Assembly: GCA_018333815.1 (NCBI GenBank)
Contig: JAGXSN010000147.1
Location: forward strand, 1 to 32,233
Reading direction: 5' to 3'
DNA length: 32,233 nucleotides
Source: Sulfuritalea sp.
GTDB lineage: Bacteria; Pseudomonadota; Gammaproteobacteria; Burkholderiales; Rhodocyclaceae
Shown here: in pieces, positions 13,414 to 23,959 of the stretch
How the letters are laid out: each line of letters opens with the position of its first letter
How positions within the stretch are numbered: the first letter of the stretch is position 1
Program-made: the position numbers and the translations under genes
The notes under the pieces: generated by a model
Databases searched by the model: none
The model's input: the letters and a program-made list of their open reading frames with translations, nothing else
What the model was told of the DNA's origin: nothing

Positions 13414-14566
13414 GTTTGCGCTCCGTCATGAGCTTGATGAAGCGGTCGAAGAGGTAAGCGACATCGTGCGGGCCGGGGCTGGCCTCGGGGTGACCCTGGA
13501 AGCACAGCGCCGGGCGGTCGGTCCAGGCCAGGCCTTGCAGGCTGCCGTCGAACAAGGAGACGTGCGTCACCTTGATGTTGGCCGGCAAGGTCGCCGGATC
13601 GGCGGCGAAACCGTGGTTCTGGCTGGTGATCAGCACCTGGCCGGAGTCGAGATCCTTGACCGGGTGGTTCGCGCCGTGGTGACCGAACTTCATCTTGAGC
13701 GTTTTTCCGCCGCCGGCCAGCGCCATCAGCTGGTGGCCGAGGCAGATGCCGAAAGTGGGCAGTTTCTCGTCGAGGAAAGTGCGGATGGCATTGATGGCGT
13801 AATCGCAGGGCTCGGGATCGCCGGGACCGTTGGAGAGGAACACGCCGTCCGGATTCATGGCCAGCACCGCGCCGGCCGGCGTCTGCGCCGGCACCACGGT
13901 GAGCCTGCAGCCGCGCGAAGCCAGCATGCGCAGGATGTTGCGCTTGACGCCGAAGTCGTAGGCCACCACGTGGAAATGAGCGTGGAACTTGTCCTGCGCG
14001 GGCGCCGTATAGCCGGCGCCGAGTTTCCATTCGCCCTCGGTCCAGGCGTAGGGCTTGGCGACCGTGACGACCTTGGCGAGGTCCATGCCGGCGAGGCCGG
14101 GGAATGCGCGCGCCTGGGCAACCGCTTCATCCGCGTTCAGGTTCTCCCCGGTCATCAGGCAGCCTGACTGCGCTCCCTTTTCCCGCAGGATGCGCGTGAG
14201 TTTGCGGGTGTCGATGTCGGCGATGCCGACGACGTTGCCGGCCTTCAGATAGTCGGAAAGAGTCTGTTCGGAACGGAAGTTCGAGGCCAGCAGCGGCAGG
14301 TCGCGGATCACCAGGCCGGCGGCGTAGATGCGGCTGGCGTCTCCACCTTCCACGTCTTCGCGATTGACGCCGGTGTTGCCGATGTGCGGGTAGGTGAGGG
14401 TGACGATCTGGCGCGTGTAGGAGGGGTCCGTGAGGATTTCCTGGTAGCCGGTCATGGCAGTGTTGAACACCGCCTCGCCGACGCTGGCGCCCGCTGCGCC
14501 GATGCCCCTGCCCCGAAATACCGTCCCGTCGGCGAGAGCAAGCAAGGCGGACGGGAATGCGGTCAA
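13406..14566 (-). CDS. carA: Carbamoyl-phosphate synthase small subunit
   Basis: CarA, 386 residues, the glutamine amidotransferase subunit that feeds ammonia to CarB. The class I GATase triad is C275 in GICLGHQ, H359 and E361 in QGHPEASPG. The N-terminal half has the usual FHGxxFG-type structural domain ([12 protein letters not shown]). The start is TTG at 14566, preceded by AGGAG; no ATG gives a complete N-terminus. The C-terminus overlaps carB by eight bases. Confidence 0.96.
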
Positions 14567-14635
14567 AATCGGGCTCCTGGGCGATTGTTGCGATGCACCA
14601 ACCCCGTCAAAACAGGGTGTTGGTCAAACCGTCGC

Positions 14636-14641
14636 ATTGTA
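14636..14641 (-). promoter_or_regulatory. -10 box of the carA promoter
   Basis: TACAAT on the minus strand, 70 bases before the carA start, in the typical betaproteobacterial form CGGCTACAATGCG. The -35 region is weak. The 5' leader of about 60 bases contains GTTTTGACGGGGTTGG, but I see no recognisable attenuator. Confidence 0.55.
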
Positions 14642-14651
14642 GCCGATTTCT

Positions 14652-14671
14652 GCCCCTTGGGCTAAAGGGGC
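14652..14671 (-). other. Hairpin between dapB and carA
   Basis: GCCCCTT and AAGGGGC form a 7-bp stem around a six-base loop. It follows the dapB stop by about 23 bases and just precedes the carA promoter. There is no U-run after it, so it is a weak terminator at best; it could also be an isolated REP-like palindrome. Confidence 0.4.
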
Positions 14672-14693
14672 TGCCCGGGCGGCGGCCTTACCC

Positions 14694-16386
<1,693 letters not shown>

Positions 16387-16413
16387 TTATCGCCACGGCT
16401 TGATCGGACCGGG

Positions 16414-16779
16414 TCAGTGCTCGCCCTTGGTGCGGCGAATCCCGGCCATGCGGTTGCCTTGCTTTTGCGGTCCGCCATAGGGAAACAGGACGTGCAGGTA
16501 ATGGTTGTTGCCGCGTTCCGGGCCCCAGATCTCGCGGAAGTGCTTGATCATGTCGCGCACCTGACCCTGCACCTGATGCTCGGCATAATGGTCGCGGATG
16601 AAACGGATCACCTCCCAGTGCTCTTCGGTGAGTTCCAGTCCTTCCTTCTTTGCCAGGGCGACGGCAAAGGCCTGCGACCACTGGTTCATATCCTGGATGT
16701 AGCCCTCCTGGTCGGTAGCAATGAGTTTGCCATCGACGTCGATATAGTCCGTGCGAATCGCGAAGGGGTTGGTTTGCAT
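16414..16779 (-). CDS. DsrC/TusE-family protein lacking both conserved cysteines
   Basis: A 121-residue protein with the whole DsrC fold: GYIQDMNQWSQAFA, EEHWEVIRFIRDHY, and the C-terminal arm GPERGNNHYLHVLFPYGGPQ and KQGNRMAG. In DsrC the arm carries two Cys, eleven residues apart, that bind sulfur; TusE keeps the one near the end. Here these positions are N109 and E120, and the protein has no Cys at all. It therefore cannot be a persulfide carrier of the usual kind. Such Cys-less homologues have been grouped as RspA and suggested to be regulatory. The start at 16779 follows AAAGGA; it lies 10 bases after the cytochrome c gene, so it is probably cotranscribed with it. Confidence 0.85.
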   Translation of the reverse strand: MQTNPFAIRTDYIDVDGKLIATDQEGYIQDMNQWSQAFAVALAKKEGLELTEEHWEVIRFIRDHYAEHQVQGQVRDMIKHFREIWGPERGNNHYLHVLFPYGGPQKQGNRMAGIRRTKGEH

Positions 16780-16789
16780 GGCATCCTTT

Positions 16790-17194
16790 CTATAGGGTCG
16801 AAACATAAGCCGCGAGGTTCTTGATCTCCTCGTCCGAGAGGTCCTTGGCCCACGGCGCCATCAAATCGGTCAGCGGCCCGATCTGACTTCCCGCGCGATA
16901 AGCGATGAGCATCGCCGCAACCCACTCCTCGGGACGCCCTGTGATCGCTGGGGTGAACTTGCCGCCGATGCCGAGTCGGTGGTGGCATAGCCGGCAGATG
17001 GATTCATACTTGTCCATGCCGGCGCGCACGACAGCGGCGCGCGCCGGGTCGACGGCTTGCAGCCGCTCCAGTTTGGCCATGTCCGGGCCCTTCCGCTTCT
17101 CTGCATCGCCGCTCTGGATGATCCCCTGCAGCGCGAAATGCACCCCGGCGCCGATAGCCAACACCAACATGATCCAGCCGACACTACGGAACAT
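16790..17194 (-). CDS. Membrane-anchored monohaem cytochrome c
   Basis: A 134-residue c-type cytochrome with an N-terminal membrane helix (about 5-26) and no obvious cleavage site, so the haem domain is held at the periplasmic face. The haem motif is C67-R-L-C70-H71, and M112 in DLMAPWAKDLSDEEI is the likely sixth ligand. The C-terminal helix (EEIKNLAAYVS) is typical of class I cytochromes c. It lies between narI and the DsrC-like gene on the same strand. It may pass electrons to or from the quinol/nitrate system, but NarGHI itself does not need one. Confidence 0.88.
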   Translation of the reverse strand: MFRSVGWIMLVLAIGAGVHFALQGIIQSGDAEKRKGPDMAKLERLQAVDPARAAVVRAGMDKYESICRLCHHRLGIGGKFTPAITGRPEEWVAAMLIAYRAGSQIGPLTDLMAPWAKDLSDEEIKNLAAYVSTL

Positions 17195-17262
17195 CCTTGC
17201 ATCCTTCCCGGCTCCGCATCGGACGTTGACGGGGCGGGCGGTTGACCATGGATGCCCGGGGA

Positions 17263-17289
17263 GCCGCCGTTTCGCGCGGAAACGGCGGC
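17263..17289 (-). other. Strong hairpin between narI and the cytochrome c gene
   Basis: GCCGCCGTTTC (17263-17273) and GAAACGGCGGC (17279-17289) form a perfect 11-bp stem with loop GCGCG. It lies 20 bases after the narI stop. No U-run follows, so it may act as an mRNA processing or stabilising structure or a leaky terminator that sets the level of the two downstream genes. Confidence 0.6.
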
Positions 17290-17308
17290 ATGTCCGTCCG
17301 CCACCCGT

Positions 17309-18019
17309 TCAACGTGCGACGAGATTCCGCTTGGTCCGCACGATCTGATAGGAGCGGGCCAGATAGCCGATCGGGAAGCTCCAGACATGAACCAGGCGGG
17401 TGAAGGGGAACAACAGGAACAGCGTCAAACCGAAGAACAGGTGGATCTGAAACACCATTTCGGCACTGGCGACCAACTCCGGCTTGGGATCGAACAACAC
17501 GATGCTCTTGGCCCATTGCGCCATTGCCATCATGGTGTCGGCGCTGCCCTGCGCGGCGTGGTGCGCGGTGGTGAATGTCGTGGCCAGGCCGAAGCCAAGA
17601 GTTACCAGCACCCAGATCAGGATGAAGGTATCCGAAGTCCGGCTGGCAGCGCTCACGCGCCGGTTCGTCAGGCGGCGGATCAGCAACATCAAACCGCCGA
17701 TCATGCACAGCAGGCCGAGGAAGCCGCCGCCGTACATCGCGATGTCCTGCTTGCCGAGCGAGGACAGACCGATGGCCTCCCAGACCGCATAAGGGGCCAG
17801 CAGGCCGATCAGGTGGCCGAAGAAGATGCCGATCACGCCAATGTGAAACAGGTTGCTGGCAAGTCGCATGTTCGCGTTGGAAAGGAGCTGGCTCGACGCG
17901 CTGGTCCAGCCATACTGCTCGCGGTCGAAACGGATCCAGCTGCCGATCACGAACACGCTCAGGCAGATATAGGGATAGATCCCGAAGATCAGATTGTTCC
18001 AGCCGAAGATTTCGTTCAT
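17309..18019 (-). CDS. narI: Respiratory nitrate reductase gamma subunit
   Basis: NarI, 236 residues, the dihaem cytochrome b that anchors NarGH at the inner membrane and oxidises quinol. Five membrane helices are visible. The four haem ligands correspond to H59 and H69 (LFHIGVIGIFFGHL) and H193 and H211 (QIHLFFG, RLVHVWSFP), in step with E. coli H56, H66, H187 and H205. It starts 10 bases after narJ. Confidence 0.97.
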   Translation of the reverse strand: MNEIFGWNNLIFGIYPYICLSVFVIGSWIRFDREQYGWTSASSQLLSNANMRLASNLFHIGVIGIFFGHLIGLLAPYAVWEAIGLSSLGKQDIAMYGGGFLGLLCMIGGLMLLIRRLTNRRVSAASRTSDTFILIWVLVTLGFGLATTFTTAHHAAQGSADTMMAMAQWAKSIVLFDPKPELVASAEMVFQIHLFFGLTLFLLFPFTRLVHVWSFPIGYLARSYQIVRTKRNLVAR

Positions 18020-18029
18020 TTCTTGCTCC

Positions 18030-18581
18030 TTAAGCAGCCAAACGGGAAGGTGTGGCGTGGCTTTTCAAACGGGTGAGGGTGGCGCGGCTCCTGACGATGG
18101 CAACCAGCGGCGCGTAGGGGCTGCCGGCCTTCGTCAGGTTGTCGGCCAGAACCGTCAGCACCTTGTGGGCGTCGGCCAGGAAGGCCGTGGCTTCGCTTTC
18201 GTCCAGTGTCGCGACGAATTCGAGGATCAGCGGCAGGTAGTCGGGCAGTTCGTTGGCCGCCACCTTCATGCCGTAGTCCTTGTACAACTCGCCAAGATCG
18301 ATCAGGGCCGGACCGCGGTTCCTGTCGTTGTCGTCGCCGAACAGGTGATGCGTCAAATGCAGGCTGTGCTCCGGCGCCAAGTCGAAGGTTTTGACGTAAC
18401 CCGCCTGCCGTTCGGTCAACGACATGCCGGTCAGGTGGTCGAGGAACGTGTCGAGCGTTCCCTTTTCCGCCGCATCGACGGCGGGATCGCGCGCGACCTC
18501 GGCGCGGATCTCATCGACGTGGTCGAGCAGCGCCTGATCGGGGTAGTCGAGCAGCGCCGAAATGATTTTGTAGATGGACAT
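18030..18581 (-). CDS. narJ: Nitrate reductase assembly chaperone NarJ
   Basis: NarJ, 183 residues, an all-helical cytoplasmic chaperone needed for molybdenum cofactor insertion into NarG and membrane attachment of NarGH. The family patterns LLDYPD, YVKTFDLAPEHSLHLTHHLFGDDNDRNRGPAL in sense, and ELPDYLPLILEFVA are present. It is shorter than the E. coli protein, mostly at the C-terminus, which is usual in many beta- and gammaproteobacteria. It lies between narH and narI. Confidence 0.95.
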   Translation of the reverse strand: MSIYKIISALLDYPDQALLDHVDEIRAEVARDPAVDAAEKGTLDTFLDHLTGMSLTERQAGYVKTFDLAPEHSLHLTHHLFGDDNDRNRGPALIDLGELYKDYGMKVAANELPDYLPLILEFVATLDESEATAFLADAHKVLTVLADNLTKAGSPYAPLVAIVRSRATLTRLKSHATPSRLAA

Positions 18582-18594
18582 ATGGATTCTCCCG

Positions 18595-20139
18595 TCAACG
18601 GTCGGCCGGGGGCGCCAACTCGGCCGGCTCCGGCGTCTCCTTGCGGCGGCGCGGGAACAGGGTGATCTTGCTGATGCCGAGCGACGAATCGTTGCCGAAG
18701 GTGAAGCCGTTCTGGCCCTGGAAACCGTAGGCGTCGTCCATGCGCTCTTCCTGATGGCTGGTCGGGATGACGAAACGGTCTTCGTAGTTGGCGATCGCCA
18801 GATAGCGATACATCTCCTTCACCTGCTCCTCGGTGATGCCGGCGGCCTCCAGCGCGCGGGTGTCGACCATGCCCTCGACATTCAGCGAGCGGTAGTAGCT
18901 GCGCATTGCGATCATGCGGTTGAGTGCGACGCGGATCGGCTCTTCCTTGCCCGCGGTCATCAAGTTGGCGAGATACTTGGTCGGTGTGCGCATCGCGCTG
19001 GCGAGCGGGATGGCGCCGTCCGGACCGACCGGCAGCTTGCCCTGGTCGATTTGCGACAGCACCGGCGAGAGGGGCGGCACATACCACACCATCGGCAGCG
19101 TGCGGTACTCGGGGTGCAGTGGAAAGGCGATCTTCCAGTCGATGACCATCTTCCAGATCGGCGACTTCTGCGCGGCGACGATCCAGTCTTCGTTGATGCC
19201 CTCGGCACGCGCCGCGGCGATCACTGCCGGATCGTTCGGGTCCAGGAATATCTTGCAGTGCGCCTCGTACAGATCCTGCTCGTTGCCGATGCTGGCCAAC
19301 TCCTCGATGCGGTCGGCGTCGTAGAGCATGATGCCGTTGTAGCGGATGCGGCCGACGCAGGACTCCGAGCACACCGTCGGCATGCCGGACTCGACGCGCG
19401 GATAGCAGGCGATGCACTTCTCGGCCTTGCCGGATTCCCAGTTGTAGTACACCTTCTTGTAAGGGCAGGCGCTCTGGCAGAAACGCCAGCCGCGGCACTT
19501 GTCCTGGTCGACCAGCACGATGCCGTCCTCTTCCCGCTTGTAGAGCGAGCCGGAGGGACAGGCGGCGACGCAGGCCGGGTTCATGCAGTGGTTGCAGATG
19601 CGCGGCAGGTAGAGGTTGAAGCTGTTCTCGAACTGGCCGAGCATCTCCTTCTGGATGTTTTCCAGGTTCTTGTCCACGCTGCGCTTGGCGAACTCGCCGG
19701 CCAGGTCGTCTTCCCAGTTCGGGCCCCAGGTGATCTTCTCCATGGGGTCGCCGGTAAGCATCGACAGCGGCCGTGCGGTTGGCGCCGCCTCGGACAGCGG
19801 CGCGTTCTGCAGGCGCGCGTAGTTGTAGGTGAAGGGCTCGTAGTAGTCGTCGATCTGCGGCAGATCGGGGTTGGCGAAGATGTTGAGCAGCTTCGCGGCG
19901 CGGCCGCCCGACTTGAGCTCCAGCTTGCCGTTCCTGAGTTCCCAACCGCCTTTCCACATCTCCTGGTTTTCCCACTGCTTCGGATAACCGATGCCGGGCT
20001 TCGATTCGACGTTGTTGAACCAGACGTATTCGACGCCCTTGCGGTTGGTCCAGGTATTTTTGCAAGTTACCGAGCAGGTATGGCAGCCGATGCACTTGTC
20101 CATGTTGAAGACAAAGGCGAACTGAGCGCGTACTTTCAT
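18595..20139 (-). CDS. narH: Respiratory nitrate reductase beta subunit
   Basis: NarH, 514 residues, the iron-sulfur subunit that carries electrons from NarI haem to NarG. Four Cys groups are seen: C16, C19, C22, C26; C182, C185, C190, C194; C215, C221, C225 with W218 in place of the second Cys, which gives the [3Fe-4S] cluster; and C242, C245, C257, C261. Each is about two positions before the E. coli residue. No defect is seen. Confidence 0.98.
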   Translation of the reverse strand: MKVRAQFAFVFNMDKCIGCHTCSVTCKNTWTNRKGVEYVWFNNVESKPGIGYPKQWENQEMWKGGWELRNGKLELKSGGRAAKLLNIFANPDLPQIDDYYEPFTYNYARLQNAPLSEAAPTARPLSMLTGDPMEKITWGPNWEDDLAGEFAKRSVDKNLENIQKEMLGQFENSFNLYLPRICNHCMNPACVAACPSGSLYKREEDGIVLVDQDKCRGWRFCQSACPYKKVYYNWESGKAEKCIACYPRVESGMPTVCSESCVGRIRYNGIMLYDADRIEELASIGNEQDLYEAHCKIFLDPNDPAVIAAARAEGINEDWIVAAQKSPIWKMVIDWKIAFPLHPEYRTLPMVWYVPPLSPVLSQIDQGKLPVGPDGAIPLASAMRTPTKYLANLMTAGKEEPIRVALNRMIAMRSYYRSLNVEGMVDTRALEAAGITEEQVKEMYRYLAIANYEDRFVIPTSHQEERMDDAYGFQGQNGFTFGNDSSLGISKITLFPRRRKETPEPAELAPPADR

Positions 20140-20170
20140 TGGTGTCTCCTGATTTGGTCCGATTGCACGA

Positions 20171-23100
20171 TCAACGCTTGCCGATGCCGGGCGGGTTGAG
20201 CTGCGCCTCGCGTTCCGGGGTCAGCGGGCGTTCCAGCCAGTCGACGTCCTTGTCGGCGACCTTGTGCAGCAGCACCATCGTGTCCCGGTTGACGCCCACG
20301 GGGCCCATGTAGTTGAAGGAATACGCGAGCTGCACGTAGCCGCCGATCATGTGCGTCGGCTTCACGACGACGCGGGTGACCGAATTCAGGATGCCGCCGC
20401 GCTTGCCGGTGGTGTGGGAGCCCGGCACGTTCACGTTCTTCTCCTGGGCGTGATACATCAGCGCCATGCCGAGCGGCACGCGCTGCGAGACCACCGCGCG
20501 CGCGACCGTGGCGCCGTTGCTGTTGACCGCCTCGACCCAGTCGTTGTCCTCGATGCCCACTTGCTTGGCGTCACCCTCGGAAATCCACACATAGGGGCCG
20601 CCGCGGAACAGCGTGAGCATGCGCAGGTTGTCCTGGTAGGTCGAATGAATGCCCCACTTGGAGTGCGGCGTGATCCAGTTGAGTTTCACGTGCGGCTTCT
20701 TCAGGACGGCCGGCGGCGTCCTTTCCAGGTCCTTCATGTCATGCGGCGGGCGATAGGCGCAAAGTCCCTCGCCGAAGTCCAGCATCCATTCGTGATCCTG
20801 GTAAAAGTGGGCCCGACCCGTCAGCGTGCGGAACGGGATGTGCTCGTGAATGTTGGTGTAACCGGACGTGTAGGACACATGCTCGGACTCGACGCCCGAC
20901 CAGGTCGGCGCGGTGATGATCTTGCGGGGCTGCACCTGAATGTCGCGGAAGGTGATCTTGTCTTCGTGACGTGCGGAGTACAGATGGTGGTGGTCGATGC
21001 CGGTTTTCCTGGACATCGCGCTCCAGGACTTGTGTGCAACCTCGCCGCAGGTCTCCGGCGCCATGCGCATCACCGCGTCGCAGACACCGATGTCGTCCTC
21101 GAGCGATGGCATCCCCTGGGAGACTCCGGCGTCCTTGACGACGCCGTTCATCACCTTGAGCTGCTCATACTCGGCCGTGGTGTTCCAGTCGACGCCCTTG
21201 ATGTTGTTGCCCAGCTTGACCATCAACGGGCCCAGCGCGATGAACTTGTTATAGGTGGAGGCGTAGTCGCGTTCGACGAGCTTGATGATCGCCATGGTCT
21301 TGCCCGGTACGGGTTCGCATTCGCCCTTCTTCCAGTCCTTCACCTGCCCGAGCGGCTGTGCGAGTTCGAAAGGCGAGTCGTGCTGCATCGGCAGCATCAC
21401 GATGTCCTTGCGTTTGCCCAGATGCTTCGCCGCCAGTCCGGAAAAGGTCTGCGCGATCGACTTGAAGATCTGCCAGTCGGACTTCGACTCCCAGGCTGGC
21501 GACACCGCCTCCGACAGCGGATGGATGAACGGATGCATGTCGGTGGTGTTGAGGTCGTTCTTCTCGTACCAGGTTGCGGTTGGCAGGACGATGTCGGAGT
21601 AGGCGCCGGTGGAGTTGAGGCGGAAGTTGATGTCAACCATCAGGTCGAGCTTGCCGATCGGCGCCTCGTCGTGCCACTTGATCAACTGGTTGTCGCGTCC
21701 GTCGCCGCTCTCCTGCAGCACGCCGTTTTGTGCGCCGAGCAGGTGCTTGAGGAAATACTCGTGCCCCTTCGCGGAGCAACCGATCAGGTTGGCGCGCCAG
21801 ACAAACAGGTTGCGCGGCCAATTCCTCTCGTTGTCCGGGTCGGCAAAGGCAACGTCGAGCGAGCCGTCCTTGAGCTTGCCGATGACATGCTTGACGATGC
21901 CGGCCTCGTCGGTCGCGCCGTTTTTCTCGGCCTCGTCGGCCAGGTCGAGGGTGTTCGCGTTCCAGTGCGGCACGGACGGCAGCCAGCCCATGCGCACCGA
22001 GGCGACGTTGTAGTCGGCCAGCGAATAGCCCTTGTTCCTGCCCTTGCCGGCGGGCGAGAGGATATCGTCGGCCCTGATGGTCTCGTAGCGCCACTGGTCG
22101 GTGTGGAAATACCAGTAGGAGGTCGAGTTCATTTGGCGCGGCGGCCGGTGCCAGTCGAGCGCGAAGGCGATCGGCGCCCAACCGGCCTGCGGTCGCAGCT
22201 TTTCCTGGCCGACGTAATGCGCCCAGCCGCCGCCCGACTGACCCACGCAGCCGCAGATGTGCAACAGGTTCATGATGCTGCGGTACTGCATGTCGTTGTG
22301 GTACCAGTGGTTGATCGCGGCGCCCAGGATCACCATCGACTTGCCGTGGGTCTTGGCGGCGTTGTAGGCGAACTCCCGACCGGTGCGCTCGAGATCGGCG
22401 GCCTTGACGCCGGTGATCTTCTCGGCCCAGGCCGGCGTGTAGGCAACGTTGGCGTCGGCGTAGCCATTGGCGACGTTGGCGCCGCCCAGGCCGCGATCGA
22501 TGCCGTACTGGGCGACCTGCATGTCGAACACGGAGGTGACGAGAACTTCCTCGCCGCTGGCGAGCCTCAGGCGGCGGGCCGGCACGTTGCGATAGAGCAG
22601 TTCGCCCTCGCCCGTCACGAAGTGCGGAAAGCCGACCGAAACGACCTCATCCCTGCCGGCGATGCAGGACAGCTCGGCTTCGATCTCCTGCTGGTCGGCG
22701 GCATTCTTCGGCAGCAGGTTCCATTTGCCTTCCTCGCCCCAGCGGAAACCGACGGAACCGTTCGGCGCGACGAAAGACCTGCTCTTGGCGTCGAAGACGA
22801 TGGTCTTCCATTCGGGGTTGTTGGTCTCGCCCAAATTGTCGGCGAAGTCGGAGGCGCGCAGGCAGCGGTCGGAGACATAGCCTGCGCCATGCTTGCGCAG
22901 CATCACCTGCACCGGCAGGTCGGTGTACTTGCGCCCGTATTCGGCGAAATACGGATCCTGCTGGTCGATGAAGAACTCCTTCAGTGCGACATGGCCCATG
23001 GCCAGGAAGGCTGCGGCGTCGGTACCTTGCCGGACCGGCATCCAAAGGTCGGAGGCCTTGCAATACTCGGCATAGTCGGGGGCCATCGAGATGACCTTGG

Positions 23101-23926
23101 CGCCCTTGTAACGCACCTCGGAAACGAAGTGGGCATCCGGCGTGCGGGTGGTCGGCAGGCTGGAGCCGCAGACGATGAGGTAGGTGGAGTTATACCAGTC
23201 GGCCGACTCGGGCACGTCGGTCTGTTCGCCCCAGGTCATCGGCGAAGAAACCGGGAGATCGCAGTACCAGTCGTAGAACGAACCGCACCCGCCGCCGATC
23301 AGCGAGAGATAGCGCGAACCGGCCGCATAGGAAATCATCGACATCGCCGGGATCGGCGAGAAACCGAAAATGCGGTCCGGCCCCCACTTCTTGGCGGTAT
23401 AGACGTTCGCCGCGGCGATGATCTCCTTGGCTTCCTCCCAGTTGGCGCGCACGAAGCCGCCGAGGCCGCGCACGGCCGTGTATTTCTTGCGTTTCTCGGG
23501 ATCGGCCTGGATGGCGGCCCACGCCTCCACGGGATCCTTGCCGGACTTGCGCTCGGCGCGGTAGAGATCGAGCAGGCGGCCGCGGATCAACGGATGTTTG
23601 ATCCGGTGCGGGCTGTAGAGATACCAGGAGAACGACGCGCCGCGCTGGCAGCCGCGCGGCTCGTGGTCGGGCAGGTCCTCGCGCGTGCGCGGATAATCGG
23701 TCTGCTGCATCTCGAACGACACGAGGCCATTCTTGACGAAGATCTTCCAGGAGCAGCCGCCGGTGCAGTTTACGCCGTGGGTCGAGCGCACGACCTTGTC
23801 GTGCTGCCAGCGATGGCGGTAGCCGTCCTCCCAGTCGCGATCCTCGTTGGTGACGATGCCGTGGTTGTTGGAAAAGGTCTCCTTCGTTTTTTCGAAGAAC
23901 CTCAGTCGATCGAGAAAATGACTCAT
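20171..23926 (-). CDS. narG: Respiratory nitrate reductase alpha subunit
   Basis: NarG, 1251 residues, the molybdenum bis-MGD subunit that reduces nitrate to nitrite in the cytoplasm. The FS0 cluster ligands are H50, C54, C58 and C93, one position after E. coli. The likely molybdenum ligand D223 is in YDWYCDLP, and the cofactor-binding stretch PTTRTPDAHF is present. The N-terminus has no twin-Arg export signal of the archaeal type, so the active site faces the cytoplasm, consistent with the NarK carriers alongside. It begins 33 bases after the narK2 stop. Confidence 0.98.
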   Translation of the reverse strand: MSHFLDRLRFFEKTKETFSNNHGIVTNEDRDWEDGYRHRWQHDKVVRSTHGVNCTGGCSWKIFVKNGLVSFEMQQTDYPRTREDLPDHEPRGCQRGASFSWYLYSPHRIKHPLIRGRLLDLYRAERKSGKDPVEAWAAIQADPEKRKKYTAVRGLGGFVRANWEEAKEIIAAANVYTAKKWGPDRIFGFSPIPAMSMISYAAGSRYLSLIGGGCGSFYDWYCDLPVSSPMTWGEQTDVPESADWYNSTYLIVCGSSLPTTRTPDAHFVSEVRYKGAKVISMAPDYAEYCKASDLWMPVRQGTDAAAFLAMGHVALKEFFIDQQDPYFAEYGRKYTDLPVQVMLRKHGAGYVSDRCLRASDFADNLGETNNPEWKTIVFDAKSRSFVAPNGSVGFRWGEEGKWNLLPKNAADQQEIEAELSCIAGRDEVVSVGFPHFVTGEGELLYRNVPARRLRLASGEEVLVTSVFDMQVAQYGIDRGLGGANVANGYADANVAYTPAWAEKITGVKAADLERTGREFAYNAAKTHGKSMVILGAAINHWYHNDMQYRSIMNLLHICGCVGQSGGGWAHYVGQEKLRPQAGWAPIAFALDWHRPPRQMNSTSYWYFHTDQWRYETIRADDILSPAGKGRNKGYSLADYNVASVRMGWLPSVPHWNANTLDLADEAEKNGATDEAGIVKHVIGKLKDGSLDVAFADPDNERNWPRNLFVWRANLIGCSAKGHEYFLKHLLGAQNGVLQESGDGRDNQLIKWHDEAPIGKLDLMVDINFRLNSTGAYSDIVLPTATWYEKNDLNTTDMHPFIHPLSEAVSPAWESKSDWQIFKSIAQTFSGLAAKHLGKRKDIVMLPMQHDSPFELAQPLGQVKDWKKGECEPVPGKTMAIIKLVERDYASTYNKFIALGPLMVKLGNNIKGVDWNTTAEYEQLKVMNGVVKDAGVSQGMPSLEDDIGVCDAVMRMAPETCGEVAHKSWSAMSRKTGIDHHHLYSARHEDKITFRDIQVQPRKIITAPTWSGVESEHVSYTSGYTNIHEHIPFRTLTGRAHFYQDHEWMLDFGEGLCAYRPPHDMKDLERTPPAVLKKPHVKLNWITPHSKWGIHSTYQDNLRMLTLFRGGPYVWISEGDAKQVGIEDNDWVEAVNSNGATVARAVVSQRVPLGMALMYHAQEKNVNVPGSHTTGKRGGILNSVTRVVVKPTHMIGGYVQLAYSFNYMGPVGVNRDTMVLLHKVADKDVDWLERPLTPEREAQLNPPGIGKR

Positions 23927-23959
23927 GTATGTCTCCCAGTTAAGCTTGCCGTGATGGGT

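Noticed and set aside
17531-17551. GTCGGCGCTG in narI as a possible sixth repeat copy
   Set aside because: Only the first ten or so bases match and the NarI residues there fit the reading of the gene, so it is probably chance.
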